Below, piece after piece: positions 7,603 through 16,603 of a stretch of 33,275 nt of DNA; the stretch's first letter is position 1; each line of letters begins with the position of its first letter. Origin of the DNA: Prevotella sp. (GTDB taxonomy: Bacteria > Bacteroidota > Bacteroidia > Bacteroidales > Bacteroidaceae); assembly GCA_017940545.1 (NCBI GenBank), contig JAGAYI010000052.1, forward strand, positions 1-33,275, in the 5' to 3' direction. The notes under the pieces were generated by a model, which did not search any database, was not told where the DNA came from, and was given only the letters and a program-made list of their open reading frames with translations. The position numbers and the translations under genes were made by a program.

Positions 7603-10600
7603 TCATGGCTCTTTGTCCTGCTCCTGCTTCTTGCGCTTGATGCCGAAGAGGTCTGTGAAGTTGGTAAAGTCTTTCTTCAGAATGAAGCCGAGGCCCTGGG
7701 TGTTCAGGCTCGAGCGCGTGAAGTAACGGTCGTTGGTCTGGTTATAGACCTTGATGGAGATGCTGCCCGTGGGGGTGAGCAGGTACTGCACGTCGAAGTC
7801 GCCGATGAACGACGGCGTGGCGGTGGTGGTAGTGGCGCGGTCGCGATAGCCGAACTGTCCGTTGATGAGCAGGCGGTTATTGAGCAGTCGTCCGCTGACG
7901 AGCCCCTCGTATTCGGCATTGTTCCACCCCTCGTTGCCGGTGGAGATGTTGGCACCGAAGTTCCAGTTGCTGCTGTTGACGACGTTTTTCAGTATGGAGT
8001 TAATTTGGCTGCTGATGGTACCGCTGAGCAGGCTCTGCATGGCGAGTGACGTCTGGCTCTGCACGGTCTGGCCGTCGGTGGTGGCGTTATTGCCCGTCTG
8101 CGGATAGAAGCGTCCGATGCCGAGCAGGTAGAGCACCTGCTGGTTCATTTCCTGCTGTCCGTTGATGACGGAGCGTATCATCTGCTGTTCGTCAGCGCTG
8201 ACGGTGGGCATGGCCAGGTCGAAATCGACCTGCGGGGCATGGGCCGCGCCGCTGATGTTCATGAGGCAGTTGACGCGGACGGTGTTGGTGGAGAAGGAGC
8301 GTGAGACGTCGAGGTCGGAGAGCGACACGCCGTTGACGGTGTGCTGTGCCTGCAGGTTCAGCTGTGCGTCGAACGGTGCTCCGCCGAAGACGATGGTGCC
8401 GCCCTGACGGAAGGTGAAGTTCTTCTTGATGAGCTCCTGGATGGTCATGTTGTACGTTCCGTTGTCAACGACGTAGGTGCCGAACATCTGCAGTCCGCCT
8501 TTATTATAATAGGTAGCACGCAGGGTGCCCTCGCCGTTCAGGGTGATGTAGTCGGCGGTCTTGGCGTCCATGAGCAGCCTGATGGTGGCGTCGGGGGTGC
8601 AGCGTATGGTGAGGTTGAGAATGATGTCGGCCACGGCCCCCCTCATTCCCGAAGCCACGGCCACGGCTGCGGGAATGAGGGGGGCCGTGGCTTCCCACAC
8701 AATAAACTCGCGGTTGGTGATGGCGTCGGGCGAGCTGACGTTATAGACGAAGGTGGTGTTGGCTTCGGGGGTGACGTCGATGTCGAACTCTACGCGGCCG
8801 GGGCGGCCCTGTATGGTTACGCTGCCCGTTCCATAGACCGTGCCGTAGAACGTGTCGGTGCCGAAGTCCTTGAAGTCGTAGGCTAACAGGTGGTCGGCCG
8901 CAATGTCGAGGTCGAAGGTCATGCGCGTGAGGTGCTGGTGGCGCAGGTGGCCGTCAACGGTGGCGTGGTGGCCGTCGCGGTCGTAGAGGCGGCAGTGGCT
9001 GATGACGATGTCGTCGGGGATGAAGTGGATGGTGTCCTGGCGCAGGGTGTAGGTGGTGTTGAGCTGGCGGACGTCGATTTCGCCGTCGATGACGATGGAG
9101 CCGGTCATGTTGACGCGGTTGAGGGGGCCGAAGAGGCGCACGGCGCCCTGCGCCTGTCCTTCGACGCGGTTGGCGAACGAGTCGGTGAACGACTTGGCAA
9201 AGTCGATGTGGGTACCTATGGCCTTGATGTCGAGGTCGATGTAGCCGGTGGCGTTGGGGTCAACATATCCGCTGATGAGGGTCATGGCCGCGGGGCCGTC
9301 GTTGGCGATGGCGTTGAGGTCGATGATTTTCTTCTGGTGGTCCCAGCGGGCATCGACGTCGAGTGTGCCCATGCGTCCGTGTTCGAACTTGAAGTCGCTG
9401 ACGGTGAGGTGGGTTTCAGCCGCGGGGTGGTCGAAGAGTGACGAGGCGTAGGCTCTGCCGGTGGCCCGTCCGCTGAAGTCAACGGAATGGAAGTTGACGA
9501 GGTCGAGGATATATTCGACATCGACATCGACGATGTCGAGGCTGAGCGTGTCGGCGGGGTTGTGTGACGCCCTGCCGTTGATGATGACGTGCTGCTGGCC
9601 GTGCTTGACGGCAAAGTTGCTGACGGTGACGTTGTCGCTGGCGTAGGTGATTTCGGCGGGGGCTATCTGCCACTCGGAGTTGCGGACGACTAACTGTGAC
9701 GGCAGCAGCGTGATGGTGCCTGTGGGCGTTCCGCCGGGTGTGAGCGTGAAGCGGCTGACGGTGTTGAGCGTGCCGCTCATGCGCTGCTCGGCATGGTTGT
9801 CCCACTGGAGCGACGCCATGAGCTGGTTGTCGGCTGCCTTGGCGTGCAGGTTGAGCGCGAGGGGAACGCTCTCGGCGGAGTGGCGGGTGACGGCGGCGGC
9901 GCAGTGCAGGGTGTCGGACAGGGTGCTGACGTGCAGGGCGGCGTCGTGATAGTTGGTGCCGTCGTAGGACAGGTGCGGGCAGCTGCCGGTGATGCGGAGG
10001 TGCTGCTGTCCGTCGTTGACGAAGCCGCTGAGCAGCAAGGGCTGGCGGGTGTCTAAGGGGACGTTGAAGAGTGTTTGTAGCCAGTCGGTGCGGTTCAGGT
10101 TCAGTTGGAAGGCAAAGTTGTTGTCGCGAGGTGCGAGGTGCGAGGTGCGAGGTGCGGGATTACCTTGCAGCCCGGGCAGGGTGGGCAGGTAGCTGCCTAC
10201 GAGGTTGGCCATGCTTTGCGGCAGGGTGGCATAGTCGAAGTTGCCTTTGATGAGTACGTCGGCAAAGTCGCTGTTTAGCTTGAAGAAATGCTGGTGGGCA
10301 TCGTCGTAGCCGCTCACGATGTGCATTTTGTCAAGGTGGTATTGCCGGTCGGGGGAACGGAAGGCGAAGTCGGATAGGGTGACGGTGCCTTGTGCGTCGT
10401 GTATGTTGGCGGCTGTAAGGTCAGCCTCTACCTTTCCGCTGAACGCAGCATTTTTCCATTGTTGCGTCAGATGGAGTGCGTCGGGGTGGAGCTCCTTGAT
10501 GTCGGCATGCAGCTGTATGTGTGCCGCAGCACCGTTTCGCTCGACCATGCCCTGTGCTGCCAACTGGACGTTGGGGTCGCTGATGCTGATGTTTCCGTCG

Positions 10601-12060
10601 ATGCCGGTGGGCGAGTAGTGGGCATTCAGGTCGATGTTGCTGTACTCGTAGTTCTGATAGACGAAGCGGGTGATGCTGCCGTTGGCGGCAATGTCAGGTG
10701 CCTTCCCGTCGGTGAGCTGTCCGCTGTAGTCTATGTCCATGGCGGTCTGGCCAAACTGTTCGTCGGCCAGCAGCTGTCCCAGCTGTATTCCCTCGGAACG
10801 GGCGTGGCCGCTGAAGTGCTGCTGTTCGGTGAGGTGCAGCGTCATGTCCAGCTGTCCGATGTCGGCATGCAGCTGTGCGTGGGCGTCAAGTGACTTGCCG
10901 ATACCTTCTGCCTGTCCGGTAATGTTGACGTTGCCCAACCGTCCCACCACATCGGGAACAGCTACCTTCCCACTCAGTTGCCGGGTGGCGAAGGCAATGC
11001 TCTGTGCCGAGAGCTTCAGCTGGTTGAGCTCAAACTGCCAGGCGGGGTTCTGGTCCCAGTGGTGCACGAAACCGTTGAGGTTGATGCTGATGTCGTTGTC
11101 GGCAGAGCTCGCGGTAAGGTGCTGAATGTCAATGCTGTTGTCGGTGCCGCTAAAAGAAGATGTCAAAGTAAGCTCGCTGGTGACGGAAGTGATGTCGGGA
11201 ACCAGGGGACGAAGGTCGGAGAGGTTGATGTGAGACTCCTCTATTTGTCCCTGCCAGGCTATGGTGCCTGGCATCGGCTTGCCGTCGTGCCACCGGTAGC
11301 GTATGAGTACGTCGCCCAGGGTCAAGCGTGATTTGGGCAGCTGCAACATGAACCCACTGACGGTAGCCCTTGAGGTGGAGGCCTCTACGTGCATGGTCAG
11401 CTTATCTACGTGCAGGCTTGACTGTTCGTGGAACGAGAGTTTCTTGATGTTCAGGTTCAGCGAGTCTTCTTTAAGGGCTTTCAGAATGATGTGTGCGCTG
11501 ATATCCGTGAGCTTCAGGTGCGCCATGTTCAGTCTTCCCGGTGTCTGTGGCTCGTCGTGCTGGTCATATTGCACGCTGCTGTGCCTCATGATCAGGGAGT
11601 TGATGCGCAGGTCGAGTGGGGTGCGGCTTGTCGTGTCTGCTGATGCAAAGGCATCCAGCACGTACTGAAAGTTGGTGGGGGCTGACAGACTGTCGCGGTA
11701 GAGCCTGATGTGAGCCCCGAAGAGCTGGGCAGCTGAAATGGAGATGCGCCCGTCAAAGAGTGGCAGCACCTCTACTTTTGCCGAAAGGCGTGACGCCCTC
11801 AGCATTTCCTGCCGCTGCCGGTCGAGCATGACGACATCGTCGATAATGATACGGTTGAAAAAGCCCAGGTCAACACGGCCAACCCTGACCTCGGTACCCA
11901 GTTTGTCAGACAGGGCATCGGCCACTTCCGAGCCAATGAACTGCTGCACCTGGGGTACATGGGTAAGCGCTGAAAGTAAGATGAAAAGACCTGATAAAGT
12001 CCAGACAACTCCGCTTATTATTCTTTTAAATTTCTTGATATGCTTGCAATTTTGATACAA
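7603..12060 (-). CDS. tamB: TamB-like translocation/assembly protein (DUF490), 1485 aa
   Basis: TamB-family proteins are anchored in the inner membrane and span the periplasm as a long beta-taco, working in outer-membrane assembly or lipid transport. The N-terminal anchor is about residues 15-33 ('GVVWTLSGLFILLSALT'), followed by the family opener 'VQQFIGSEVADALSDKLGTEVRVGRVDL'. More than 900 residues of repeating beta strands with AsmA-like 'GRVDL...' patterns follow. The C-terminal DUF490 part shows 'FTFRQGGTIVFGGAPFDAQLNLQAQHTVNGVSLSDL', 'RVNCLMNISGAAHAPQVDFDLAMP', 'QQVLYLLGIGRFYP' and a last strand block ending near 'LNTQGLGFILKKDFTNFTDLFG'. The start must be TTG 12060: a TGA lies in frame just upstream and no ATG occurs in the first 90 codons or so. 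No tamA/tamL or tsaD neighbour is present. It is divergent from nqrA. Confidence 0.9.
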   Translation of the reverse strand: MYQNCKHIKKFKRIISGVVWTLSGLFILLSALTHVPQVQQFIGSEVADALSDKLGTEVRVGRVDLGFFNRIIIDDVVMLDRQRQEMLRASRLSAKVEVLPLFDGRISISAAQLFGAHIRLYRDSLSAPTNFQYVLDAFASADTTSRTPLDLRINSLIMRHSSVQYDQHDEPQTPGRLNMAHLKLTDISAHIILKALKEDSLNLNIKKLSFHEQSSLHVDKLTMHVEASTSRATVSGFMLQLPKSRLTLGDVLIRYRWHDGKPMPGTIAWQGQIEESHINLSDLRPLVPDITSVTSELTLTSSFSGTDNSIDIQHLTASSADNDISINLNGFVHHWDQNPAWQFELNQLKLSAQSIAFATRQLSGKVAVPDVVGRLGNVNITGQAEGIGKSLDAHAQLHADIGQLDMTLHLTEQQHFSGHARSEGIQLGQLLADEQFGQTAMDIDYSGQLTDGKAPDIAANGSITRFVYQNYEYSNIDLNAHYSPTGIDGNISISDPNVQLAAQGMVERNGAAAHIQLHADIKELHPDALHLTQQWKNAAFSGKVEADLTAANIHDAQGTVTLSDFAFRSPDRQYHLDKMHIVSGYDDAHQHFFKLNSDFADVLIKGNFDYATLPQSMANLVGSYLPTLPGLQGNPAPRTSHLAPRDNNFAFQLNLNRTDWLQTLFNVPLDTRQPLLLSGFVNDGQQHLRITGSCPHLSYDGTNYHDAALHVSTLSDTLHCAAAVTRHSAESVPLALNLHAKAADNQLMASLQWDNHAEQRMSGTLNTVSRFTLTPGGTPTGTITLLPSQLVVRNSEWQIAPAEITYASDNVTVSNFAVKHGQQHVIINGRASHNPADTLSLDIVDVDVEYILDLVNFHSVDFSGRATGRAYASSLFDHPAAETHLTVSDFKFEHGRMGTLDVDARWDHQKKIIDLNAIANDGPAAMTLISGYVDPNATGYIDLDIKAIGTHIDFAKSFTDSFANRVEGQAQGAVRLFGPLNRVNMTGSIVIDGEIDVRQLNTTYTLRQDTIHFIPDDIVISHCRLYDRDGHHATVDGHLRHQHLTRMTFDLDIAADHLLAYDFKDFGTDTFYGTVYGTGSVTIQGRPGRVEFDIDVTPEANTTFVYNVSSPDAITNREFIVWEATAPLIPAAVAVASGMRGAVADIILNLTIRCTPDATIRLLMDAKTADYITLNGEGTLRATYYNKGGLQMFGTYVVDNGTYNMTIQELIKKNFTFRQGGTIVFGGAPFDAQLNLQAQHTVNGVSLSDLDVSRSFSTNTVRVNCLMNISGAAHAPQVDFDLAMPTVSADEQQMIRSVINGQQEMNQQVLYLLGIGRFYPQTGNNATTDGQTVQSQTSLAMQSLLSGTISSQINSILKNVVNSSNWNFGANISTGNEGWNNAEYEGLVSGRLLNNRLLINGQFGYRDRATTTTATPSFIGDFDVQYLLTPTGSISIKVYNQTNDRYFTRSSLNTQGLGFILKKDFTNFTDLFGIKRKKQEQDKEP
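8631..8690 (-). repeat. Perfect 21-bp inverted repeat inside tamB
   Basis: Arms 8631-8651 and 8670-8690 are exactly complementary, separated by 18 nt that contain CCACGGCCACGG, itself a copy of the arm end. In tamB this encodes an Ala/Val-rich insert, 'ATAPLIPAAVAVASGMRGAV', placed between 'REFIVWE' and 'DIILNLTI', a position where TamB linkers vary in length. It has the look of an in-frame palindromic element inserted in a coding sequence. Confidence 0.75.
10127..10154 (-). repeat. Heptanucleotide tandem repeat (4 copies) inside tamB
   Basis: CGAGGTG is repeated exactly four times on the plus strand (10127, 10134, 10141, 10148). It encodes 'APRTSHLAPR' on the minus strand. Because the unit is not a multiple of three, gain or loss of one copy would shift the tamB frame. 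Confidence 0.85.
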
Positions 12061-12130
12061 AATTAATCAATTTTCTTGGCATGACGGCACATTTTTGGCG
12101 ATTTTTCTTTTTATTGTACATATTTTTATG

Positions 12131-12138
12131 TAATTTTG
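12131..12138 (+). promoter_or_regulatory. Putative -7 box of the nqr operon
   Basis: TAATTTTG fits TAnnTTTG and lies 38 nt before the nqrA ATG at 12177. The -33 position is AT-rich (TTTTTATTG near 12108-12116) but has no exact TTTG at good spacing. Confidence 0.55.
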
Positions 12139-12176
12139 CGCCTGCAACATTCTGAATTTATCAAATATTTACAAAT

Positions 12177-13532
12177 ATGGCAAATGTAATCAAGTTACGT
12201 AAAGGCTTGGACATTAACCTGAAAGGTAAAGCTGAGGAGACAAAGATTCAGTTGAAATCGAATGGAAAGTACGCATTGGTTCCTGATGATTTTGAAGGCG
12301 TTGTCCCCAAAGTTGTTGTCAGAGAAGGTGACAGAGTCCTGGCCGGTGACGCTTTGTTCGTCAACAAGAACTACCCGACTGTCAAGTTTGCCTCGCCCGT
12401 CAGCGGTACAGTAACCGCTGTGGAGCGCGGAGACAGGAGAAAAGTGCTCAGCATACGGGTAGATGCTGATGCAGAACAGAAGTATAAGGACTTCGGCGTG
12501 AAAGACGTGAACAAACTGAGCGGCGACGATGTGAAGGCATTGTTGCTCGAAGCTGGTTTGTTCGGCTACATCAACCAGCTGCCTTATGCCATTTCGACGA
12601 ATCCTGATGCTGCGCCGAAGGCCATCTTCGTCTCTGCCCTGCGCGACATGCCGCTGGCCGGCAGTTTCGAGTACGAAGTGAAGGGGCAGGAAAAGGACTT
12701 TGAGACCGGACTGACCGCCCTGTCGAAAATGGCTAAGACCTACCTGGGTGTCGGCACAGACTCAACACTCGCCGCCCAGTTACCTGCACAAAGCAATGTA
12801 GAGGTGACGGTGTTCGACGGCAAGTGTCCTGCAGGCAACGTCGGCGTACAGGTGAACCACCTGGACCCGGTGAACAAGGGCGAGGTGGTGTGGACCATCG
12901 GCGACCCCACCGTGGTGCTCTTCATCGGGCGTCTGCTCCGTACGGGCCACGTCGAGCTGAAGCGTACCGTTGCACTGGCAGGCAGCGAGGTGAACCACCC
13001 GGCATACGTTGACATGCTGGTGGGGCAGGAGCTTGGCACGCTGGTCAGCAATAGCTACGATGCATCGCACAGCGTACGCATCATCAACGGCAATCCGCTG
13101 ACGGGGCGCAAGACCACGAAAGACGGATTCCTGGGTGCTCACACGTCAGAGATAACCATTATTCCTGAGGGTAACGACAACGACGAGATGTTGGGCTGGA
13201 TTATGCCGCGCATGGGGCAGTTCTCCGTCAACCGCAGCTACTGCTCATGGCTCTTCGGCAAGAAGCAGTATGCGCTTGATGCCCGCATCAAGGGCGGTGA
13301 GCGTCACATGATCATGAGTGGCGAGTACGACCGCGTGCTGCCCATGGACATCTACGGCGAGTACCTTATCAAGGCCATCATTGCCGGCGATATTGACCGC
13401 ATGGAAGCCCTCGGCATCTATGAGGTGTCGCCCGAAGACTTCGCCCTGGCAGAGTTTGTGGATTCCTCGAAGCTGGAACTGCAGCGCATTGTGCGTGAAG
13501 GACTTAACAACCTGCGCAAGGAGAACAGTTAA
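12177..13532 (+). CDS. nqrA: Na+-translocating NADH:quinone reductase subunit A
   Basis: NqrA is the peripheral cytoplasmic subunit of the Na+-NQR respiratory complex. The 451-aa product is near the usual length. The N-terminal part shows the lipoyl-like fold shared with RnfC ('GLDINLKGKAEETKIQ', 'VPKVVVREGDRVLAGDALF', 'KFASPVSGTVTAVERGDRRKVLSI'). The middle has 'IFVSALRDMPLAGSFE', and the C-terminal part 'NRSYCSWLFGKKQYALDARIKGGERHMIMSGEYDRVLPMDIYGEYLIKAI', all standard for the family. ATG 12177 follows an A/T-rich leader without a strong Shine-Dalgarno, as usual in Bacteroidota. It is the first of six nqr genes in the canonical A-F order. A 36-nt A-rich gap with GGTAAAAA repeats separates it from nqrB. 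Confidence 0.97.
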   Translation: MANVIKLRKGLDINLKGKAEETKIQLKSNGKYALVPDDFEGVVPKVVVREGDRVLAGDALFVNKNYPTVKFASPVSGTVTAVERGDRRKVLSIRVDADAEQKYKDFGVKDVNKLSGDDVKALLLEAGLFGYINQLPYAISTNPDAAPKAIFVSALRDMPLAGSFEYEVKGQEKDFETGLTALSKMAKTYLGVGTDSTLAAQLPAQSNVEVTVFDGKCPAGNVGVQVNHLDPVNKGEVVWTIGDPTVVLFIGRLLRTGHVELKRTVALAGSEVNHPAYVDMLVGQELGTLVSNSYDASHSVRIINGNPLTGRKTTKDGFLGAHTSEITIIPEGNDNDEMLGWIMPRMGQFSVNRSYCSWLFGKKQYALDARIKGGERHMIMSGEYDRVLPMDIYGEYLIKAIIAGDIDRMEALGIYEVSPEDFALAEFVDSSKLELQRIVREGLNNLRKENS

Positions 13533-13568
13533 AAGGTAAAAAGGTAAAAAAGTAAAAATAAAAAAGAT
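13531..13568 (+). repeat. A-rich 8-nt repeats between nqrA and nqrB
   Basis: Two GGTAAAAA units (13535, 13543) followed by degenerate copies fill almost the whole nqrA-nqrB gap, which ends AAAAAAGAT before the nqrB ATG at 13569. It is the same sequence class as the array at 17882-17921. Confidence 0.65.
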
Positions 13569-14726
13569 ATGAGCTTTTTAAGAAATTATCTCAACAAGAT
13601 AAAGCCCAACTTCGAGAAGGACGGAAAGCTGCATGCCTTCCGGAGTATCTTCGACGGATTTGAGACCTTCCTCTACGTGCCGAACACCACGGCCAAGACG
13701 GGTGTCTCCATCCACGATGCCATCGACTCGAAACGCATCATGAGCTTTGTGGTGATAGCCCTCATACCTGCCATGCTGTTTGGTATGTACAACGTGGGTT
13801 ATCAGAACTATCTGGCTGCCGGAACGCTCGACAGCGCATCCTTCTGGGAAGTATTCGGCTTCGGCTTCTTAGCCGTACTGCCAAAAATCATCGTCTCTTA
13901 CGTTGTAGGCCTCGGCATTGAGTTTGCCTGGGCACAGTGGAAGGGCGAGGAAATTCAGGAGGGTTACCTCGTCAGCGGCATCCTCATTCCGCTCATTGTC
14001 CCCGTGGGCTGTCCGCTCTGGATGCTGGCCCTGGCCTGCGCCTTCTCGGTTATCTTCTGTAAGGAGATATTCGGCGGAACGGGCATGAACATCTTTAACC
14101 CCGCCATCTGCGCGCGTATGTTCCTCTTCTTCTCCTATCCTTCCGTCATGACCGGCGACAAGGTATGGGTGGCTCAGGAGAGCATCTTCGGACTGGGCAA
14201 CACGCTGCCCGACACCTTCACGGGTGCCACACCGTTAGGCGAGGTGGCCCAGGGAGCTGTCGTTCCCTTTAACATGGACATGGTGACGGGACTCATTCCC
14301 GGTTCCATCGGTGAAACCAGCGTCATAGCCATTGCCATTGGTGCCGTTATCCTGCTCTGGACGGGCATTGCTTCATGGCGTACCATGCTGAGCGTTTTCG
14401 TAGGCGGCGGCCTGCTGGCCTACATCTTTGAGAGCACCGGAATGTCAACCATGACCTGGTGGCACCACTTCGTGCTGGGTGGCTTCGCCTTCGGTGCCGT
14501 GTTTATGGCTACCGACCCCGTCACCTCCTGCCGCACGGAAACGGGCAAGTACATCTACGGCTTCATCATCGGAGCCATGGCCGTCATCATCCGCGTGATG
14601 AATGCCGGTTACCCCGAGGGTATGATGCTCGCCATCTTCTTTGGCAACATGGTAGCACCCATGATTGACCACTTCATCGTGGAGCGTAACATTTCGAAAC
14701 GATTAAAGAGAGGAGGTAACAAATGA
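13569..14726 (+). CDS. nqrB: Na+-translocating NADH:quinone reductase subunit B
   Basis: NqrB is a core membrane subunit that carries one covalent FMN and takes part in Na+ translocation. The 385-aa product is standard in length. The N-terminal cytoplasmic stretch ('HAFRSIFDGFETFLYVPNTTAKTG') precedes about ten helices. 'DTFTGATPLGE' contains the flavinylation motif TGAT, with Thr221 the expected FMN attachment residue. 'GMNIFNPAICARMFLFFSYP' and 'TDPVTSCRTETGKYIYG' are conserved blocks. Flavinylation normally requires ApbE, which is not in this window. The stop codon overlaps the start of nqrC by 4 nt (ATGA), indicating translational coupling. Confidence 0.97.
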   Translation: MSFLRNYLNKIKPNFEKDGKLHAFRSIFDGFETFLYVPNTTAKTGVSIHDAIDSKRIMSFVVIALIPAMLFGMYNVGYQNYLAAGTLDSASFWEVFGFGFLAVLPKIIVSYVVGLGIEFAWAQWKGEEIQEGYLVSGILIPLIVPVGCPLWMLALACAFSVIFCKEIFGGTGMNIFNPAICARMFLFFSYPSVMTGDKVWVAQESIFGLGNTLPDTFTGATPLGEVAQGAVVPFNMDMVTGLIPGSIGETSVIAIAIGAVILLWTGIASWRTMLSVFVGGGLLAYIFESTGMSTMTWWHHFVLGGFAFGAVFMATDPVTSCRTETGKYIYGFIIGAMAVIIRVMNAGYPEGMMLAIFFGNMVAPMIDHFIVERNISKRLKRGGNK

Positions 14727-15337
14727 AACTGAATACAAACTCTAACGCGTACATTATTATATATAGCGCGATTCTCGTAGTCATCGTGGCTTTCCTGCTG
14801 GCCTTCGTCTATCAGGCACTCAAACCCATGCAGGATGCTAACGTGGCCCTCGACGTGAAGAAACAGATACTCTATTCGCTGAACATACGCGGACTGGACG
14901 GACAAGAGGCTGAAGCCAAGTACGCCGAAGTGGTGAAGGAGGAGAAAGATGTTGAAGGGCAAAAGGTCTATGAATGCAACATCAAAGGCGAACAGGTTCT
15001 CGTTGCCTCGCTGAAGGGCATGGGACTCTGGGGTGGCATCAGTGGCTACCTGGCCATCAAGAGCGACGGTACCGTCTATGGCGCATATTTCAACCATGAA
15101 AGTGAGACGGCCGGACTGGGTGCCGAAATCAAAGACTCGCAGGAGTGGCAGGAGAAGTTCATAGGCAAGAAGATTTACGGCGAGGACGGCAAGGTCATCC
15201 TTTCTGTTGTGAAGAAGGTGGATGACCCCAGTTCGCAGGTTGACTGTGTGACAGGTGCCACGCTGACGTCCAACGGTGTGGATGCCATGCTGAAAGACTG
15301 CCTGAAGAATGTGAAACCTAAAGCAGAGGAGGATTAA
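14723..15337 (+). CDS. nqrC: Na+-translocating NADH:quinone reductase subunit C
   Basis: NqrC is a single-span subunit with a periplasmic FMN-binding domain. The 204-aa product has one N-terminal helix (about residues 10-32, 'YIIIYSAILVVIVAFLLAFVY'). The FMN-binding domain has 'GISGYLAIKSDGTVYG', 'ESETAGLGAEI' and the flavinylation motif 'DCVTGATLTSNGV', with Thr180 the expected covalent FMN site. Length is shorter than the Vibrio protein (roughly 260 aa) but usual for Bacteroidota. The start ATG lies within the end of nqrB (4-nt overlap), preceded by AGAGGAGG at 14710-14717, one of the clearest Shine-Dalgarno sites in the window. Confidence 0.96.
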   Translation: MKLNTNSNAYIIIYSAILVVIVAFLLAFVYQALKPMQDANVALDVKKQILYSLNIRGLDGQEAEAKYAEVVKEEKDVEGQKVYECNIKGEQVLVASLKGMGLWGGISGYLAIKSDGTVYGAYFNHESETAGLGAEIKDSQEWQEKFIGKKIYGEDGKVILSVVKKVDDPSSQVDCVTGATLTSNGVDAMLKDCLKNVKPKAEED

Positions 15338-15340
15338 ACT

Positions 15341-15964
15341 ATGGCATTATTTTCAAAACAGAATAGAGAGGTTTTTACCAACCCGCTGAACATTGACCAC
15401 CCCATACTGGGACAGGTGCTGGGCATTTGCTCTGCACTGGCCGTCACCAGCCAGCTGAAGCCCGCCATTGTCATGGGCTTGGCCGTAACGGTCATCACGG
15501 CGTTCTCGAACGTGATTATTTCCATCATCCGCAACACCATTCCCAACCGCATACGTATTGTGGTGCAGCTGGTCGTTGTGGCAGCTCTCGTAACCATTGT
15601 CAGCCAGGTGCTCAAGGCTTTTGCCTACGACGTAAGTGTCCAGCTGTCAGTATATGTGGGACTGATTATTACTAACTGTATCCTGATGGGCCGCCTGGAG
15701 GCCTTCGCCATGATGAACAAGCCCTGGCCGTCGTTCCTCGACGGTGTGGGTAACGGTCTCGGCTACGCCATGATCCTGGTTATTGTCGGTGCCGTGCGTG
15801 AGTTCCTCGGACGTGGCTCGCTGCTGGGCTTCCAGATTCTGCCGCAAGGCTTCTACGATTTCGGCTATCAGAACAACGGTATGATGACCATGCCCGCCAT
15901 GGCACTCATTCTTGTCGGCTGTGTCATTTGGGTTCATCGTGCTTACTTTTATAAGGAGAAATAA
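15341..15964 (+). CDS. nqrD: Na+-translocating NADH:quinone reductase subunit D
   Basis: NqrD is an integral membrane subunit that with NqrE forms an inverted-topology pair binding an iron centre at their interface. The 207-aa product has six helices and the family stretch 'NPLNIDHPILGQVLGICSALAVTSQLKPA'. 'LIITNCILMGRLEAFAMMNKPWPSFLDGVGNGLGYA' includes the conserved TNC Cys ligand. 'REFLGRGSLLG' is also conserved. The start is 3 nt after the nqrC stop, and an AGAGGAGG site (15326-15333) within the nqrC end can serve as ribosome-binding site. Confidence 0.97.
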   Translation: MALFSKQNREVFTNPLNIDHPILGQVLGICSALAVTSQLKPAIVMGLAVTVITAFSNVIISIIRNTIPNRIRIVVQLVVVAALVTIVSQVLKAFAYDVSVQLSVYVGLIITNCILMGRLEAFAMMNKPWPSFLDGVGNGLGYAMILVIVGAVREFLGRGSLLGFQILPQGFYDFGYQNNGMMTMPAMALILVGCVIWVHRAYFYKEK

Positions 15965-15967
15965 GTT

Positions 15968-16594
15968 ATGGAACACGCAATAAGTCTTTTATTCCGGTCG
16001 ATATTTGTCGATAACATGATTTTCGCCTTCTTCCTCGGCATGTGTTCTTACCTTGCCGTGTCGAAGACGGTAAAGACCTCGCTGGGACTCGGTTTGGCCG
16101 TCACCTTCGTGCTGACCGTCACCGTGCCCGTCAACTACTTGCTGCAGACGAAGGTGCTGGGCGAAGGCTGCCTGGTTGAAGGTGTTGACCTGAGCTACCT
16201 GTCGTTCATCCTCTTCATTGCCGTCATTGCCGGTATGGTACAGCTTGTTGAAATGACCGTCGAGAAGTATTCACCCTCGCTCTATGCAGCCTTGGGTATC
16301 TTCCTGCCGCTCATCGCCGTGAACTGTGCCATCATGGGTGCGTCGCTCTTCATGCAGCAGCGCATACTGATGGAGCCCACCAACTCGCAGGCCATCACCT
16401 CTGTCTGGGATGCCGTTATTTATGGCTTAGGTTCTGGTCTTGGCTGGACGTTGGCCATTGTGGCCATGGGTGCCATCCGCGAGAAGATGCAGTACTCCGA
16501 CGTTCCGCGTCCGCTGCAGGGGCTCGGCATCGTGTTTATTACCGTAGGTCTCATGGCCATGGCCATGATGTGTTTCTCAGGACTTAATATATAA
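15968..16594 (+). CDS. nqrE: Na+-translocating NADH:quinone reductase subunit E
   Basis: NqrE is the partner of NqrD in the membrane. The 208-aa product has six helices, with '[30 protein letters not shown]' near the N-terminus. It includes the conserved MC (Cys) position and '[20 protein letters not shown]', where Cys in VNC is the second iron-ligand position of the family. '[22 protein letters not shown]' is a further signature. The start lies 3 nt after the nqrD stop and the stop is 9 nt before nqrF, so the genes are tightly packed. The ribosome-binding site AAGGAGAAATA lies within the end of nqrD. Confidence 0.97.
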   Translation: MEHAISLLFRSIFVDNMIFAFFLGMCSYLAVSKTVKTSLGLGLAVTFVLTVTVPVNYLLQTKVLGEGCLVEGVDLSYLSFILFIAVIAGMVQLVEMTVEKYSPSLYAALGIFLPLIAVNCAIMGASLFMQQRILMEPTNSQAITSVWDAVIYGLGSGLGWTLAIVAMGAIREKMQYSDVPRPLQGLGIVFITVGLMAMAMMCFSGLNI

Positions 16595-16603
16595 GAATAA
16601 GGT

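Noticed and set aside
12058-12065. TAATTTTG on the minus strand as tamB promoter
   Set aside because: It overlaps the only possible start (TTG 12060), so transcription would begin after the start codon.
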